Shown here one piece after another: positions 27,649-35,370 of a stretch of DNA of 64,000 nucleotides. The stretch spans positions 1-64,000 of the forward strand of contig NZ_JAKGAM010000010.1 of assembly GCF_023061285.1 (NCBI RefSeq), in the 5' to 3' direction. The position numbers were made by a program, and so were the translations under genes. A model generated the notes under the pieces. The model ran no database searches. It was not told where the DNA came from and worked only from the letters and a program-made list of their open reading frames with translations. The stretch comes from Chromohalobacter nigrandesensis. Its GTDB lineage: Bacteria > Pseudomonadota > Gammaproteobacteria > Pseudomonadales > Halomonadaceae. Position 1 is the stretch's first letter. Each line of letters begins with the position of its first letter.

Positions 27649-28239
27649 TCACGCCGATACAACGCCGACCAGATGTTCATAGAGCACGGCAACGCCGATG
27701 GCGATGAGGATCAAGCCCCCCAGCACCTCAGCCCACTTGCCGACGATGGTGCCTATGGCACGACCGAGGAGCGTGCCGAAGGTGACCATCAAGGTCGTCG
27801 CCAGGCCGATGGCCAGGGACGCCACGATAATATTGATATCCGTCAGCGCTAGCGTAATCCCCACGGCCATGGCATCGATGCTGGTGGCAAGCGCCGTGAA
27901 GGCGATCAGCCATATGGACTTGTCTCCCGGCTGGGCGTCCGTATCCGCCGGCGACCGGGTATCATCCTTCTTCAACCCTGCCCGAATCATATGCCCGCCC
28001 AGCAACGCCAGCATGGCAAAGGCAATCCAGTGGTCGATTCCGGAGACGAATTGCATCGCGACATGGCCGAGCGCCCATCCTGCCAGCGGCATGATTGCCT
28101 CCACCACGCCGAACACGATGCCGATACGGAGGGCGCTGATGAAGCGCACCTTGCTCAGCTCGGCGCCTCGGCCGATGGAAGCGGCAAAGGCATCGGTCGA
28201 CATGGCGAATGCCAATAGAATCAACGATGCAGGATTCAT
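27649..28239 (-). CDS. mntP: Manganese efflux pump MntP
   Basis: A 196-residue membrane protein with six helices. [17 protein letters not shown] and [16 protein letters not shown] are the two internal-repeat motifs with the conserved Asp residues needed for Mn2+ export. The ATG at 28239 ([11 protein letters not shown]) is the family start. The leader between 28240 and 28310 contains a TTGACA-like -35 and a small hairpin; I saw no convincing yybP-ykoY element. Confidence 0.93.
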   Translation of the reverse strand: MNPASLILLAFAMSTDAFAASIGRGAELSKVRFISALRIGIVFGVVEAIMPLAGWALGHVAMQFVSGIDHWIAFAMLALLGGHMIRAGLKKDDTRSPADTDAQPGDKSIWLIAFTALATSIDAMAVGITLALTDINIIVASLAIGLATTLMVTFGTLLGRAIGTIVGKWAEVLGGLILIAIGVAVLYEHLVGVVSA

Positions 28240-28264
28240 GTGTTCTCCATGGTACGCGCCAGGC

Positions 28265-28284
28265 GAAGCCACTAATCCGGCTTC
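28265..28284 (-). promoter_or_regulatory. Hairpin in the mntP leader
   Basis: GAAGCC and GGCTTC pair across eight bases, 26 bp upstream of the mntP ATG and about 35 bp downstream of TTGACA (28308-28313 region, minus strand). It could act in translation control of mntP. Function is unproven. Confidence 0.3.
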
Positions 28285-28581
28285 ACTTTTAAAACCCCAT
28301 TATTTTTGTCAACTTTTCGGACAGCCTATACCCGACACTCCCGAATAACAATAACTACCTGAAAATAAAGCAAAAATTAACCATGATTGATCAGTATCGT
28401 GGCGGTTAATACTCTGCGAGCATGCTTCGAATGAATAACCAGGGTTTAACAATCCCTTGCGATTTATAGGGAAAGGCAAACACGCTGCGACGTTTGCGCG
28501 CGATATCAGGAAAAACGCTTGGCATATCATTGCCATATCGCACACGCTAAGGAACGTTTCGACGAGCAAAGGGATATCGCC

Positions 28582-29079
28582 ATGCATGCGTTTTCGACTC
28601 GCCACCAGGTCCTCGGCCTAATCGGCTGGCTGGTGGTCAGCTTCATTACCGCCGGGATTGGCGCCATCGCATCAATCGATGCCACGCAGTTCTACGCCGA
28701 ACTCACACAGCCCCCTTGGGCACCGCCCGCCGGCGCCTTCGGCCCGGTGTGGACGACGCTCTTTGCCTTGATGGGGATCGCCGCATGGCTGGTCTGGCGG
28801 GAAGGTGGCTGGAAGCGGCACCAGGGCGTACTGACGCTGTTCATTGTGCATCTCGCCATCAATGCACTCTGGAGCTGGCTGTTCTTCGTCTGGCACCAGG
28901 GGGCGCTGGCTTTCGTCGAGGTCATCCTGCTGTGGGGCATGATCCTCGCCACCCTCATCGCCTTCTGGCGCGTGCGACCGCTGGCCGGCCTACTGTTAGT
29001 GCCTTATCTGGCCTGGGTATCGCTGGCCACGGCGCTGACCTACACCGTCTGGCAGCTCAACCCACAGCTGTTGGGATGA
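28582..29079 (+). CDS. tspO: TspO/MBR family tryptophan-rich sensory protein
   Basis: A 165-residue five-helix protein. The family features are TQPPWAPPAGAFGPVWTTLF, AINALWSWLFFVWHQGALAF and the end WVSLATALTYTVWQLNP. TspO proteins bind porphyrins and related ligands in the outer or inner membrane and modulate stress or pigment responses. The start at 28582 (MHAFSTRHQ) follows GGGATATCGCC. It is divergent from mntP across a 340-bp region that holds no other gene. Confidence 0.92.
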   Translation: MHAFSTRHQVLGLIGWLVVSFITAGIGAIASIDATQFYAELTQPPWAPPAGAFGPVWTTLFALMGIAAWLVWREGGWKRHQGVLTLFIVHLAINALWSWLFFVWHQGALAFVEVILLWGMILATLIAFWRVRPLAGLLLVPYLAWVSLATALTYTVWQLNPQLLG

Positions 29080-29186
29080 GCGGAGGCAGGCATTGTCATC
29101 GCGCAGGGCCTTGCGTCCTGCCTCGTGCATCAGCCAATCCTCTCGAAGTCGGATTGGCCATTGAATGTCACGAGCAGCGCCATGGC

Positions 29187-29687
29187 TCAATTTTGGGCCA
29201 TGGCGCGCTTGATGCTTTCGATAGAAACTTCGGTTCTCATTTTTAGCGTCGTCGGCTCAAGCTCTTTTTCAGACAGGCAGTTCAGCCAGGCCTGTTGAGG
29301 TTCGGCACAGAAGAACCGCTTTATTCCATCGCCCAAGAAGTTTGTAAGATCAACATGGTCATCGGGATAGAGTAGCGCAAATGCCTTTTCTGCCTCACTG
29401 GCATCCGACACCTCTCTCGCCAGGCACTTCAGGTAGAGACACATGAGATTGTTGGTCCCCCTCGCGCGCGTCGAGTCATAGAAGGTCATGAAGACCGAGC
29501 TATTGAAAACGATATTCTTGGAATGTTCCGCCTGAACCCAGGACGACCAGTAAAAGTTTAAAACCATGTCCGGCAATGCGGTGACAGGCGTATTCCATGG
29601 CACGTCGTTTTTCGACGTCGCTATGTTGGAATAAAGGCTGTTATCAAGAATGCCGGCGGCTCGAGTGGCTAAGTCGATGTCGTTCAT
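29187..29687 (-). CDS. Pyridoxamine 5'-phosphate oxidase-like split-barrel flavoprotein
   Basis: A 166-residue protein from ATG 29687 (GGGAGA upstream). The start (AAGILDNSLYSNIATSKND, VPWNTPVTAL) and LNFYWSSWVQAEHSKNIVFN resemble FMN-binding split-barrel proteins of the pyridoxamine-phosphate-oxidase superfamily. The C-terminal half (YPDDHVDLTNFLGDGIKRFF) fits the same fold less clearly. Composition is less GC-rich than the surroundings. The broken LysR gene begins 166 bp away in the other direction and would have been the expected regulator. Confidence 0.65.
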   Translation of the reverse strand: MNDIDLATRAAGILDNSLYSNIATSKNDVPWNTPVTALPDMVLNFYWSSWVQAEHSKNIVFNSSVFMTFYDSTRARGTNNLMCLYLKCLAREVSDASEAEKAFALLYPDDHVDLTNFLGDGIKRFFCAEPQQAWLNCLSEKELEPTTLKMRTEVSIESIKRAMAQN

Positions 29688-29853
29688 CACTGTCTCCCAG
29701 GTTGGATGGTTCCATGGCCATGGTGCGCCCTGAGGCGTCGTGTCCTTGCGCATAAGACAGCGTACGCACTACGGCTACTTTCCTGAAAGCGATTTATCTT
29801 GATATTTGTTATCGTATTTAGAGATAGTTTCGTTTCTGGCGGAGAGACACGGC

Positions 29854-30760
29854 ATGCAACTCAAATCGTTACGTTTATTCATGGCCGTGGCCGAAACCGG
29901 CAGCTTCGTGGCCGCCGCCGAGAGGATGCATACGGTGCAATCCAACGTGACGGCCCATCTCAAGAAGCTCGAGGAAGAACTCGACGCCCAGCTCGTCCAC
30001 CGGGCTGGTAAAACGCGCCTGACCTCTGCCGGGCGAGCGCTGGTGGCGTATGCCGAGCGCATGCTGTCCGCGCATGCTGTCCGCGCATGATGAAGCGCTA
30101 TCGCACTTCAAGGGCAGCGACAAGACGCATGGCCAACTGCGGCTCGGCGCCATGGAAACCACGACCGCGTTACGGCTCCCCCCGATCCTCACGGCGTACC
30201 ATGCCGCCCATCCCGAGGTCGACATCACGCTACACACAGGCGCCACGGCGGCACTCATCGAGATGCTGATGGCAGGCCAAGTCGATGGCGTATTCATCGC
30301 GGGAGGCCTCGAACATCGCCATTATCATCTGCTCAAGGCTTTCAGCGAACGCCTCGTACTGGTCGGCCCCCACCCCATGGCCGCGATGCCCACCTCGGAA
30401 GAACTGATGAGCGCCGCCTTCCTCGCGTTTCGCCAAGGCTGCAGCTATCGCCAGCGCATCGAGCTGCTGCTGGCTTCCCATGGCGTCAATGCAGCACGCA
30501 TCTTCGAGTTCGGGAGCCTGGATGCCATGCTCGGCTGCGTCGCCGCCGGGATGGGCTATACCGTGCTTCCCTTGAGCACTATCAACGCTCATCAGCATCG
30601 CTTTGGAATTCACTACCTGGCCCTGCCAAAGCCCCTCGCGGAAATCGACACCTACTTTGCCGCGCCAGAACCCGCCACCTGGACACCCGCCCTGGCCCGC
30701 TTCGTCGACACCTTGCACCAGGCCGTAGACGTGCCCGAACAGCAGCACGTCGAATCCTGA
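29854..30760 (+). pseudogene. LysR-family regulator split by a 13-bp tandem duplication
   Basis: The first part, from ATG 29854 (GGAGAGAC upstream), has a normal LysR winged helix: LKSLRLFMAVAETGSFVAAA, MHTVQSNVTAHLKKLEEEL. At 30059-30084 the unit GCATGCTGTCCGC occurs twice, shifting the frame; the first frame then stops at 30090. Removing one copy restores a continuous reading YAERMLSAHDEALSHFKGSD and the whole effector domain (GQLRLGAMETTTALRLPPIL to HVES), which is otherwise intact. The gene is therefore very recently inactivated, or reversibly switched, or the assembly has an error. Confidence 0.9.
30059..30084 (+). repeat. 13-bp perfect tandem duplication inside LysR gene
   Basis: Two adjacent copies of GCATGCTGTCCGC, followed by GCATG of a partial third. 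A 13-base insertion is one base more than four codons and causes the frameshift. Confidence 0.95.
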
Positions 30761-30884
30761 TATCCGCCGAAGCGGGCTGTCAGGGGCCGTTCGCGTTCAC
30801 GGCCTCATGCGAAAGCCTACTTTATCTCCCGCTCAGAACCAGGCATCACTGTGCATGATCGCCGACCACGCACAGGAGCCTGAC

Positions 30885-31418
30885 ATGCCCAGCCACGCCT
30901 CCACCGAATTCTGGAAGGACCTCGCCCCCATCGCCGAAAGCTTCAAGCCCGATGCACGGCCTGAAGTTCACATCGCCAACGCACCCACCGACGACGAACG
31001 CTACTACGTGCCGTTTTCCGAGACCGTTTCCTCTCGACCGCTATGGATCTCGCCCTCGCAAAACCGCTGGTGTGACGTCCTCATGGCCAAGGGCGCCGGG
31101 CTGGTCAATCGCCACTACCACCCGCATGAAGTCTTCGCCTACACCATCTCCGGCAAATGGGGTTACCTGGAGCACGACTGGGTCGCCACCGCTGGCGACT
31201 TCATCTACGAAACGCCCGGCGAAGGCCACACTCTAGTCGCCTACGACCACCCCGACCCCATGCGCGTATTTTTCATCGTCACCGGCCCGCTGATCTGGCT
31301 CGACGAAAACGGCGACTCCTGCGGCCACTTCGACGTACACGACTACATCGCCCTCTGCCGCGACCACTACGCCAAAGTCGGCCTCGGCGCCGACCTGGTC
31401 GACAGTCTTTTCCGTTAG
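30885..31418 (+). CDS. Cupin protein of the 2,4'-dihydroxyacetophenone dioxygenase family
   Basis: A 177-residue cupin from ATG 30885 (CAGGAG upstream). The metal motif is GAGLVNRHYHPHEVFAYTIS, with His, His and Glu ligands, and the second motif includes GDFIYETPGEGHTLVAYD. This family includes 2,4'-dihydroxyacetophenone dioxygenase and ChrR-like cupins. The substrate is not known. A strong terminator follows. It lies downstream of the broken LysR gene on the same strand. Confidence 0.8.
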   Translation: MPSHASTEFWKDLAPIAESFKPDARPEVHIANAPTDDERYYVPFSETVSSRPLWISPSQNRWCDVLMAKGAGLVNRHYHPHEVFAYTISGKWGYLEHDWVATAGDFIYETPGEGHTLVAYDHPDPMRVFFIVTGPLIWLDENGDSCGHFDVHDYIALCRDHYAKVGLGADLVDSLFR

Positions 31419-31444
31419 TTGCCGGTTTTTAAACTCACCGTTAT

Positions 31445-31477
31445 CACGCCGCTGCTCATCCAGCGGCGTGGTTTTTT
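31445..31477 (+). terminator. Intrinsic terminator after the cupin gene
   Basis: CACGCCGCTG and CAGCGGCGTG form a 10-bp perfect stem with a six-base loop, followed by GTTTTTT. Confidence 0.95.
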
Positions 31478-31649
31478 CACACGTCTTTGCTACAGTGAAT
31501 GTAGCGTTAGGTATCGTTAAGTGTTGAAAGGTTAATGACAACTAGCGGTTCATAGCCAACGTCAGCTAAACGAAATCTGCTCGTGGTCTTGATGGCTACT
31601 ACGTATCAAATTTTGTAAAGGAAGCATGCGAAATTATGGGGGAAAGCTT

Positions 31650-32651
31650 ATGGGCAAGAACATCGTGCTCTGCTGCGACGGTACCGGACAGAAGTTCCAG
31701 AACAACAAGTCTAATCCGCTGCGCCTGCACTATTGTCTGCATAACGACGACAGCCAGATCTCTTTCTACGACCCGGGTGTCGGCACGTTCGCTCCGAACA
31801 CACCGTTGAACTACGACGCAGGATGGCTCGGCAACCTATGGCCTAAGTTAGCCAGACTAATCGGAGGGAAAGGCTTTGGTCGAGGTATCGTACACAATAT
31901 CTTAGATGTATACCGCTTTCTTATGCAGAATTACGTCGATGGCGACGATATCTATCTGTTCGGCTTCAGCCGAGGCGCGTTCACCGCGCAAGCGGTGGCA
32001 GGAATGCTCAACAAGTGCGGTTTGCTCTATCGCCATAATGATAATCTTATCCCATACGTTACAGACATCTACCTAAAACGTAACAACGACGATATCGCAA
32101 CCGACTTCAAGAACACCATGTGCCGCCCCTGCAGACCCAAGTTCATCGGAGTATGGGATACCGTAAAAAGCTTGGGGCCGCATCATCAGGATAACTATTT
32201 CTACGGGACTGCCGCCGACAACTGCAATGTCGGGCGTCAGGCACTTTCCATCGACGAGCACCGCAAGGATTTCTACCCAAGCGTCTGGGAAACCGACCGT
32301 GGGAACCTTGAGCAAGTATGGTTTTCCGGTGTACATGCTGACGTTGGCGGCGGCTATACTGAAGACGGGTTGGCTAATAACGCGTTGCATTGGATGATCC
32401 AACAAGCTGAGCAGCATGGTGTACAGTTCAGGTCCAAACGCGTTGCGGAATTCCAGGCCGATCCGGACGGCACGCTACACGAATCTCTTAAGGGCCTCCT
32501 CTACACATTAAGAGGGTCGCGTGCTCGTAACATTCCGGCCGATTCCAGCGTGCATTGGAGTGTGGATGAGCGACGCAATTCGGTTCGTAACTACGACCCA
32601 AGCAACCTCCCGGCCTCCCACCTGCTCCATGTCGCCAAAGGAGAACACTGA
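31650..32651 (+). CDS. DUF2235 alpha/beta hydrolase (Tle1-related phospholipase-like)
   Basis: A 333-residue protein that begins NIVLCCDGTGQKFQNN, the DUF2235 start. The nucleophile elbow is GFSRGAFTAQAVAGM (GxSxG type), WDTVKSLG likely carries the catalytic Asp, and FSGVHADVGGGY the catalytic His. DUF2235 includes T6SS Tle1 phospholipase effectors and stand-alone hydrolases. No PAAR or immunity gene is adjacent, although a VgrG lies 31 kb away. Start 31650 follows GGGGGAAAG; an earlier ATG at 31626 is possible. GC content is clearly lower than the core genes, so transfer is likely. Confidence 0.82.
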   Translation: MGKNIVLCCDGTGQKFQNNKSNPLRLHYCLHNDDSQISFYDPGVGTFAPNTPLNYDAGWLGNLWPKLARLIGGKGFGRGIVHNILDVYRFLMQNYVDGDDIYLFGFSRGAFTAQAVAGMLNKCGLLYRHNDNLIPYVTDIYLKRNNDDIATDFKNTMCRPCRPKFIGVWDTVKSLGPHHQDNYFYGTAADNCNVGRQALSIDEHRKDFYPSVWETDRGNLEQVWFSGVHADVGGGYTEDGLANNALHWMIQQAEQHGVQFRSKRVAEFQADPDGTLHESLKGLLYTLRGSRARNIPADSSVHWSVDERRNSVRNYDPSNLPASHLLHVAKGEH

Positions 32652-32949
32652 TCGAGTGCTGAGATAACGGCGCTGTTCCCAAGGAGGTCTCGTTTACAGA
32701 GCCTTTTCCAAAAGCAGGGCTAGCCGCTTGTGATGCAGAGCGTCGGGTGACGAGGCTATGGGTCTCCTAGACGACGCTCACCCGCCCTCTTGTCGTTCCA
32801 TACCCCCCGACTCAATACGCGCGCTCGTTCACGTGGGGGAATGCGCGTTCTATCCGATGCCTGTTAACAGCAAGAGACGATGTGCAGTATCTTGTACAGG
32901 AGTGTCCTTCACTCTATAATTGTACTTTATCATGTATAGGAAAAGTTCC
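32652..32949. other. Non-coding interval with yefM promoter at its end
   Basis: I see no gene in these 298 bp. The right end carries the yefM-yoeB promoter listed separately. The remainder has no recognisable repeats or hairpins worth a call. Confidence 0.4.
32892..32938 (+). promoter_or_regulatory. yefM-yoeB promoter with TGTACA operator hexamers
   Basis: TTGTAC, a 17-base spacer and TATAAT (32915-32920) make a near-consensus sigma-70 promoter. TGTACA at 32893-32898 overlaps the -35, with TGTACT at 32921-32926 and TGTATA at 32933-32938. The TGTACA hexamer is the known recognition core of E. coli YefM, so autorepression is likely. Confidence 0.72.
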
Positions 32950-33210
32950 ATGAAAATTATTTCTTTCACTGACGCACGCAACGGTCTCAAGGCAGTGCTG
33001 GATGGCGTGGTCAACGACGCCGACACCACTGTGATTACACGCCGTGATTCCGAAGATGCCGTCGTCATGTCGCTGGATTACTACAACAGCCTTATGGAGA
33101 CAGTACATCTATTGCGCTCCCCTGCTAATGCTGAACACCTGAGTAAATCAATCGCGCAATACAAGGCAGGAAAGGCAACAACACGTGGGTTGGTAGATGA
33201 AGCTGAGTAG
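32950..33210 (+). CDS. yefM: YefM antitoxin (Phd/YefM family)
   Basis: An 86-residue antitoxin from ATG 32950 after AGGAAAAG. It starts MKIISFTDARNGLKAVLDGV and has ITRRDSEDAVVMSLDYYNSL, the YefM DNA-binding fold, then an extended C-terminus (LRSPANAEHLSKSIAQYKAG) that wraps the toxin. It neutralises YoeB and represses the operon. The toxin gene overlaps by 14 bases. Confidence 0.94.
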   Translation: MKIISFTDARNGLKAVLDGVVNDADTTVITRRDSEDAVVMSLDYYNSLMETVHLLRSPANAEHLSKSIAQYKAGKATTRGLVDEAE

Positions 33211-33466
33211 TCGGTTGCTTTGTTGGACTGAAGAGGCATGGGACGACTACATTTATTGGCAAAGTCAGGACAAGAAGACTCTCAAGCGCATCAACAAGCT
33301 AATAGCTGATGTGAAGAGATCTCCGTTCGAAGGTATCGGGAAACCAGAAGCTCTCAAGGAAAACCTGGCGGGCTTCTGGTCACGCCGAATCGATGAGACT
33401 AACCGCTTGGTGTATGCCGTGGAAGATGCGTCCATTACGATCATATCCTGCAGATACCACTATTGA
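33197..33466 (+). CDS. yoeB: YoeB toxin (ribosome-dependent mRNA interferase)
   Basis: An 89-residue RelE-superfamily toxin: WTEEAWDDYIYWQSQDKKTL, RINKLIADVKRSPFEGIGKP, EALKENLAGFWSRRIDETNR and the end ISCRYHY. The catalytic Glu, Arg and C-terminal His/Tyr of YoeB are present. YoeB cleaves mRNA in the ribosomal A site. It ends ten bases before the partial SDR terminator. Confidence 0.95.
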   Translation: MKLSSRLLCWTEEAWDDYIYWQSQDKKTLKRINKLIADVKRSPFEGIGKPEALKENLAGFWSRRIDETNRLVYAVEDASITIISCRYHY

Positions 33467-33475
33467 ACGAGCTGC

Positions 33476-33495
33476 CCCCGGCCTCACGGCCGGGG
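33476..33495 (-). terminator. Hairpin downstream of the partial SDR copy
   Basis: CCCCGGCC and GGCCGGGG form an 8-bp perfect stem with TCAC loop. It occupies the same place relative to the partial SDR copy as the imperfect CCCCG...CGGGG hairpin (36526-36546) does relative to the complete SDR gene, so the terminator was duplicated or is homologous too. It also follows yoeB by ten bases. Confidence 0.6.
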
Positions 33496-33518
33496 CGTGG
33501 CGCCTCTGCTTCCTCCCA

Positions 33519-33713
<195 letters not shown>

Positions 33714-33838
33714 TCAATCTCTGCAATTTGATGCTGGCAGGACGGTGCCAAAGACACACTAATGGTGCCAGTGCGTCTTGGAGTCTGAGAATATTCAATA
33801 GCGCTGCCGAGTCAATATGGCAACGAACGAGGCGAGCG

Positions 33839-34153
33839 TCACAGCGGCTCTAGAGCATGCCCAGCCTGGACGCCCACACAACATTCTTCCCGTAAGAAGC
33901 CAATCAAGTTCTCTAGATGTTCATACTCAGGTATGCAGACAATGGTGCGGGTATGTTTCTCCTGTCGGATCAGCCCCACCTTGGCCATACGTGCAAGGTG
34001 GTGCGATAGTGTCGAAGCTGGAATACCTAGCGCTTTCTGAATCTCCCCGACCGAAGCCCCATCATGGCCAGCCTTGACCAAAAAGCGAAACACCGACAGT
34101 CGGTGACTATTCCCTAGCTCAGCTAAGCTGGCTGCGACCTTTTCGTGATCCAT
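33839..34153 (-). CDS. arsR: ArsR-family metalloregulator
   Basis: A 104-residue winged helix regulator: LAELGNSHRLSVFRFLVKAG, GASVGEIQKALGIPASTLSH with the recognition helix, and LIRQEKHTRTIVCIPEYEHL. A CC pair in FLREECCVGVQAGHA near the C-terminus is a plausible As(III)/Sb(III) site; the classical ELCVCDL motif on helix 4 is absent, so the metal site differs from E. coli ArsR. It is divergent from the permease gene with a palindromic operator between. Confidence 0.88.
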   Translation of the reverse strand: MDHEKVAASLAELGNSHRLSVFRFLVKAGHDGASVGEIQKALGIPASTLSHHLARMAKVGLIRQEKHTRTIVCIPEYEHLENLIGFLREECCVGVQAGHALEPL

Positions 34154-34175
34154 AACGTCCTCCAGACCAATAATT

Positions 34176-34195
34176 CTATGATTCTAGAATCATAG
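34176..34195. promoter_or_regulatory. Palindromic ArsR operator candidate
   Basis: CTATGATTCTAGAATCATAG is a perfect 20-bp palindrome in the arsR-permease control region. TTGACA follows directly. A second inverted repeat (ATATTTC ... GAAATAT) lies near 34232-34255, just before the permease start. Coordinates may be off by one. Confidence 0.7.
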
Positions 34196-34267
34196 TTGAC
34201 AACACCGAAGGCGACAACCTATCCTCTTCTCAATATTTCGATAAATCTAGAAATATAGGAGTCTGCA

Positions 34268-35272
34268 ATGTCACCTCAACTGCAAGATACCCTAGGCATG
34301 TTCGCCTTTCTCGCTGTCGAGCTATCGGTCTTATTCATTGGTATCAGCCTGCTAGTCGGGGTTCTTCAACGCCATATCCCGCCATCCAAAGTGGAAGCGT
34401 TGCTGAGCTCCAACCGGCGCCGGGGCTATTTTCTCGCCGCTGCTCTGGGGGCTATTACGCCTTTTTGTAGCTGCTCGACCATCCCCATGCTGAAAGGCTT
34501 GATTCGTGCACGTGCCGGATTTGGGCCAATGATGGTATTTCTTTTCGCCTCTCCGTTGTTGAACCCCATCATTGTTGCTCTGCTTGTTGCTACCTTCGGA
34601 CTGACCCTCACCGCCATTTATGTGCTCGCAGCTTTTGTGGTCTCAGTATCTGCCGGATGGTTGCTGCACACGCTCGGCTTTGAACGTTATGTGCGTCGGG
34701 CAGAGGCTCAAGAGACGACCGGATGTAGCACTTCAAAAAACCAGTGCAGTGCAGCGCCGGCGGTATCTGGTTGCGAAAGCAGTAATTGCGGTACTGATGG
34801 AACGATTAGTGCTCCGCTCAGCAGTTGCTGTGATGGGCAACCCTCCACGCCTACTCCAAAAACAAGCAGGTACAGCGGCTTGTGGCGGGAAGCCTGGTCG
34901 GACTTTGTCGACGTGTTGCCGTATCTGCTCATCGGTATTGCGATTGGCAGCGTAATCTATGGTTTCATGCCCACGGGGCTTCTAGAGCAGTATGCCGGCC
35001 CGGATAATCCCTTCTCCATCCCGGTTGCCGCTGTCATTGGTGTGCCGCTGTATATTCGCGCTGAAGCTGTCATACCGCTGGCAGCGGCGCTGATGGCTAA
35101 AGGCGTGGGTGCCGGAACGGTACTGGCGTTGATCATCGGCAGTGCCGGAGCCAGTCTAACCGAGCTGATTTTGTTGCGCTCTTTGTTCACGTTGAAGCTT
35201 TTAGCAGCGTTTGTGGCAGTCATCTTTGCCATGGCGATAATTGCAGGTTACGCCACCTTCCTATTGTTTTAA
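34268..35272 (+). CDS. arsP: ArsP-like permease (COG0701), with Cys-rich central loop
   Basis: A 334-residue membrane protein with two groups of four helices. The signature GAITPFCSCSTIPMLKGLIR and ASPLLNPIIVALLVATFGL fit the DUF318/ArsP permease family, and GVPLYIRAEAVIPLAAALMA repeats it in the second half. The central loop (residues about 150-200) has at least seven Cys. ArsP exports trivalent methylarsenicals; the SO_0444-type Cu/Zn permeases are close relatives. ArsR and ArsM on either side favour the arsenic role. Confidence 0.8.
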   Translation: MSPQLQDTLGMFAFLAVELSVLFIGISLLVGVLQRHIPPSKVEALLSSNRRRGYFLAAALGAITPFCSCSTIPMLKGLIRARAGFGPMMVFLFASPLLNPIIVALLVATFGLTLTAIYVLAAFVVSVSAGWLLHTLGFERYVRRAEAQETTGCSTSKNQCSAAPAVSGCESSNCGTDGTISAPLSSCCDGQPSTPTPKTSRYSGLWREAWSDFVDVLPYLLIGIAIGSVIYGFMPTGLLEQYAGPDNPFSIPVAAVIGVPLYIRAEAVIPLAAALMAKGVGAGTVLALIIGSAGASLTELILLRSLFTLKLLAAFVAVIFAMAIIAGYATFLLF

Positions 35273-35370
35273 TCGGAGCACTACATGCCATCCAAATTTC
35301 TGTCGGCGTGCGCCACCGCGCGCCCAACAGAAACAAGCAGAAATATTTATTAACCCAAAGGAAGAAGACC

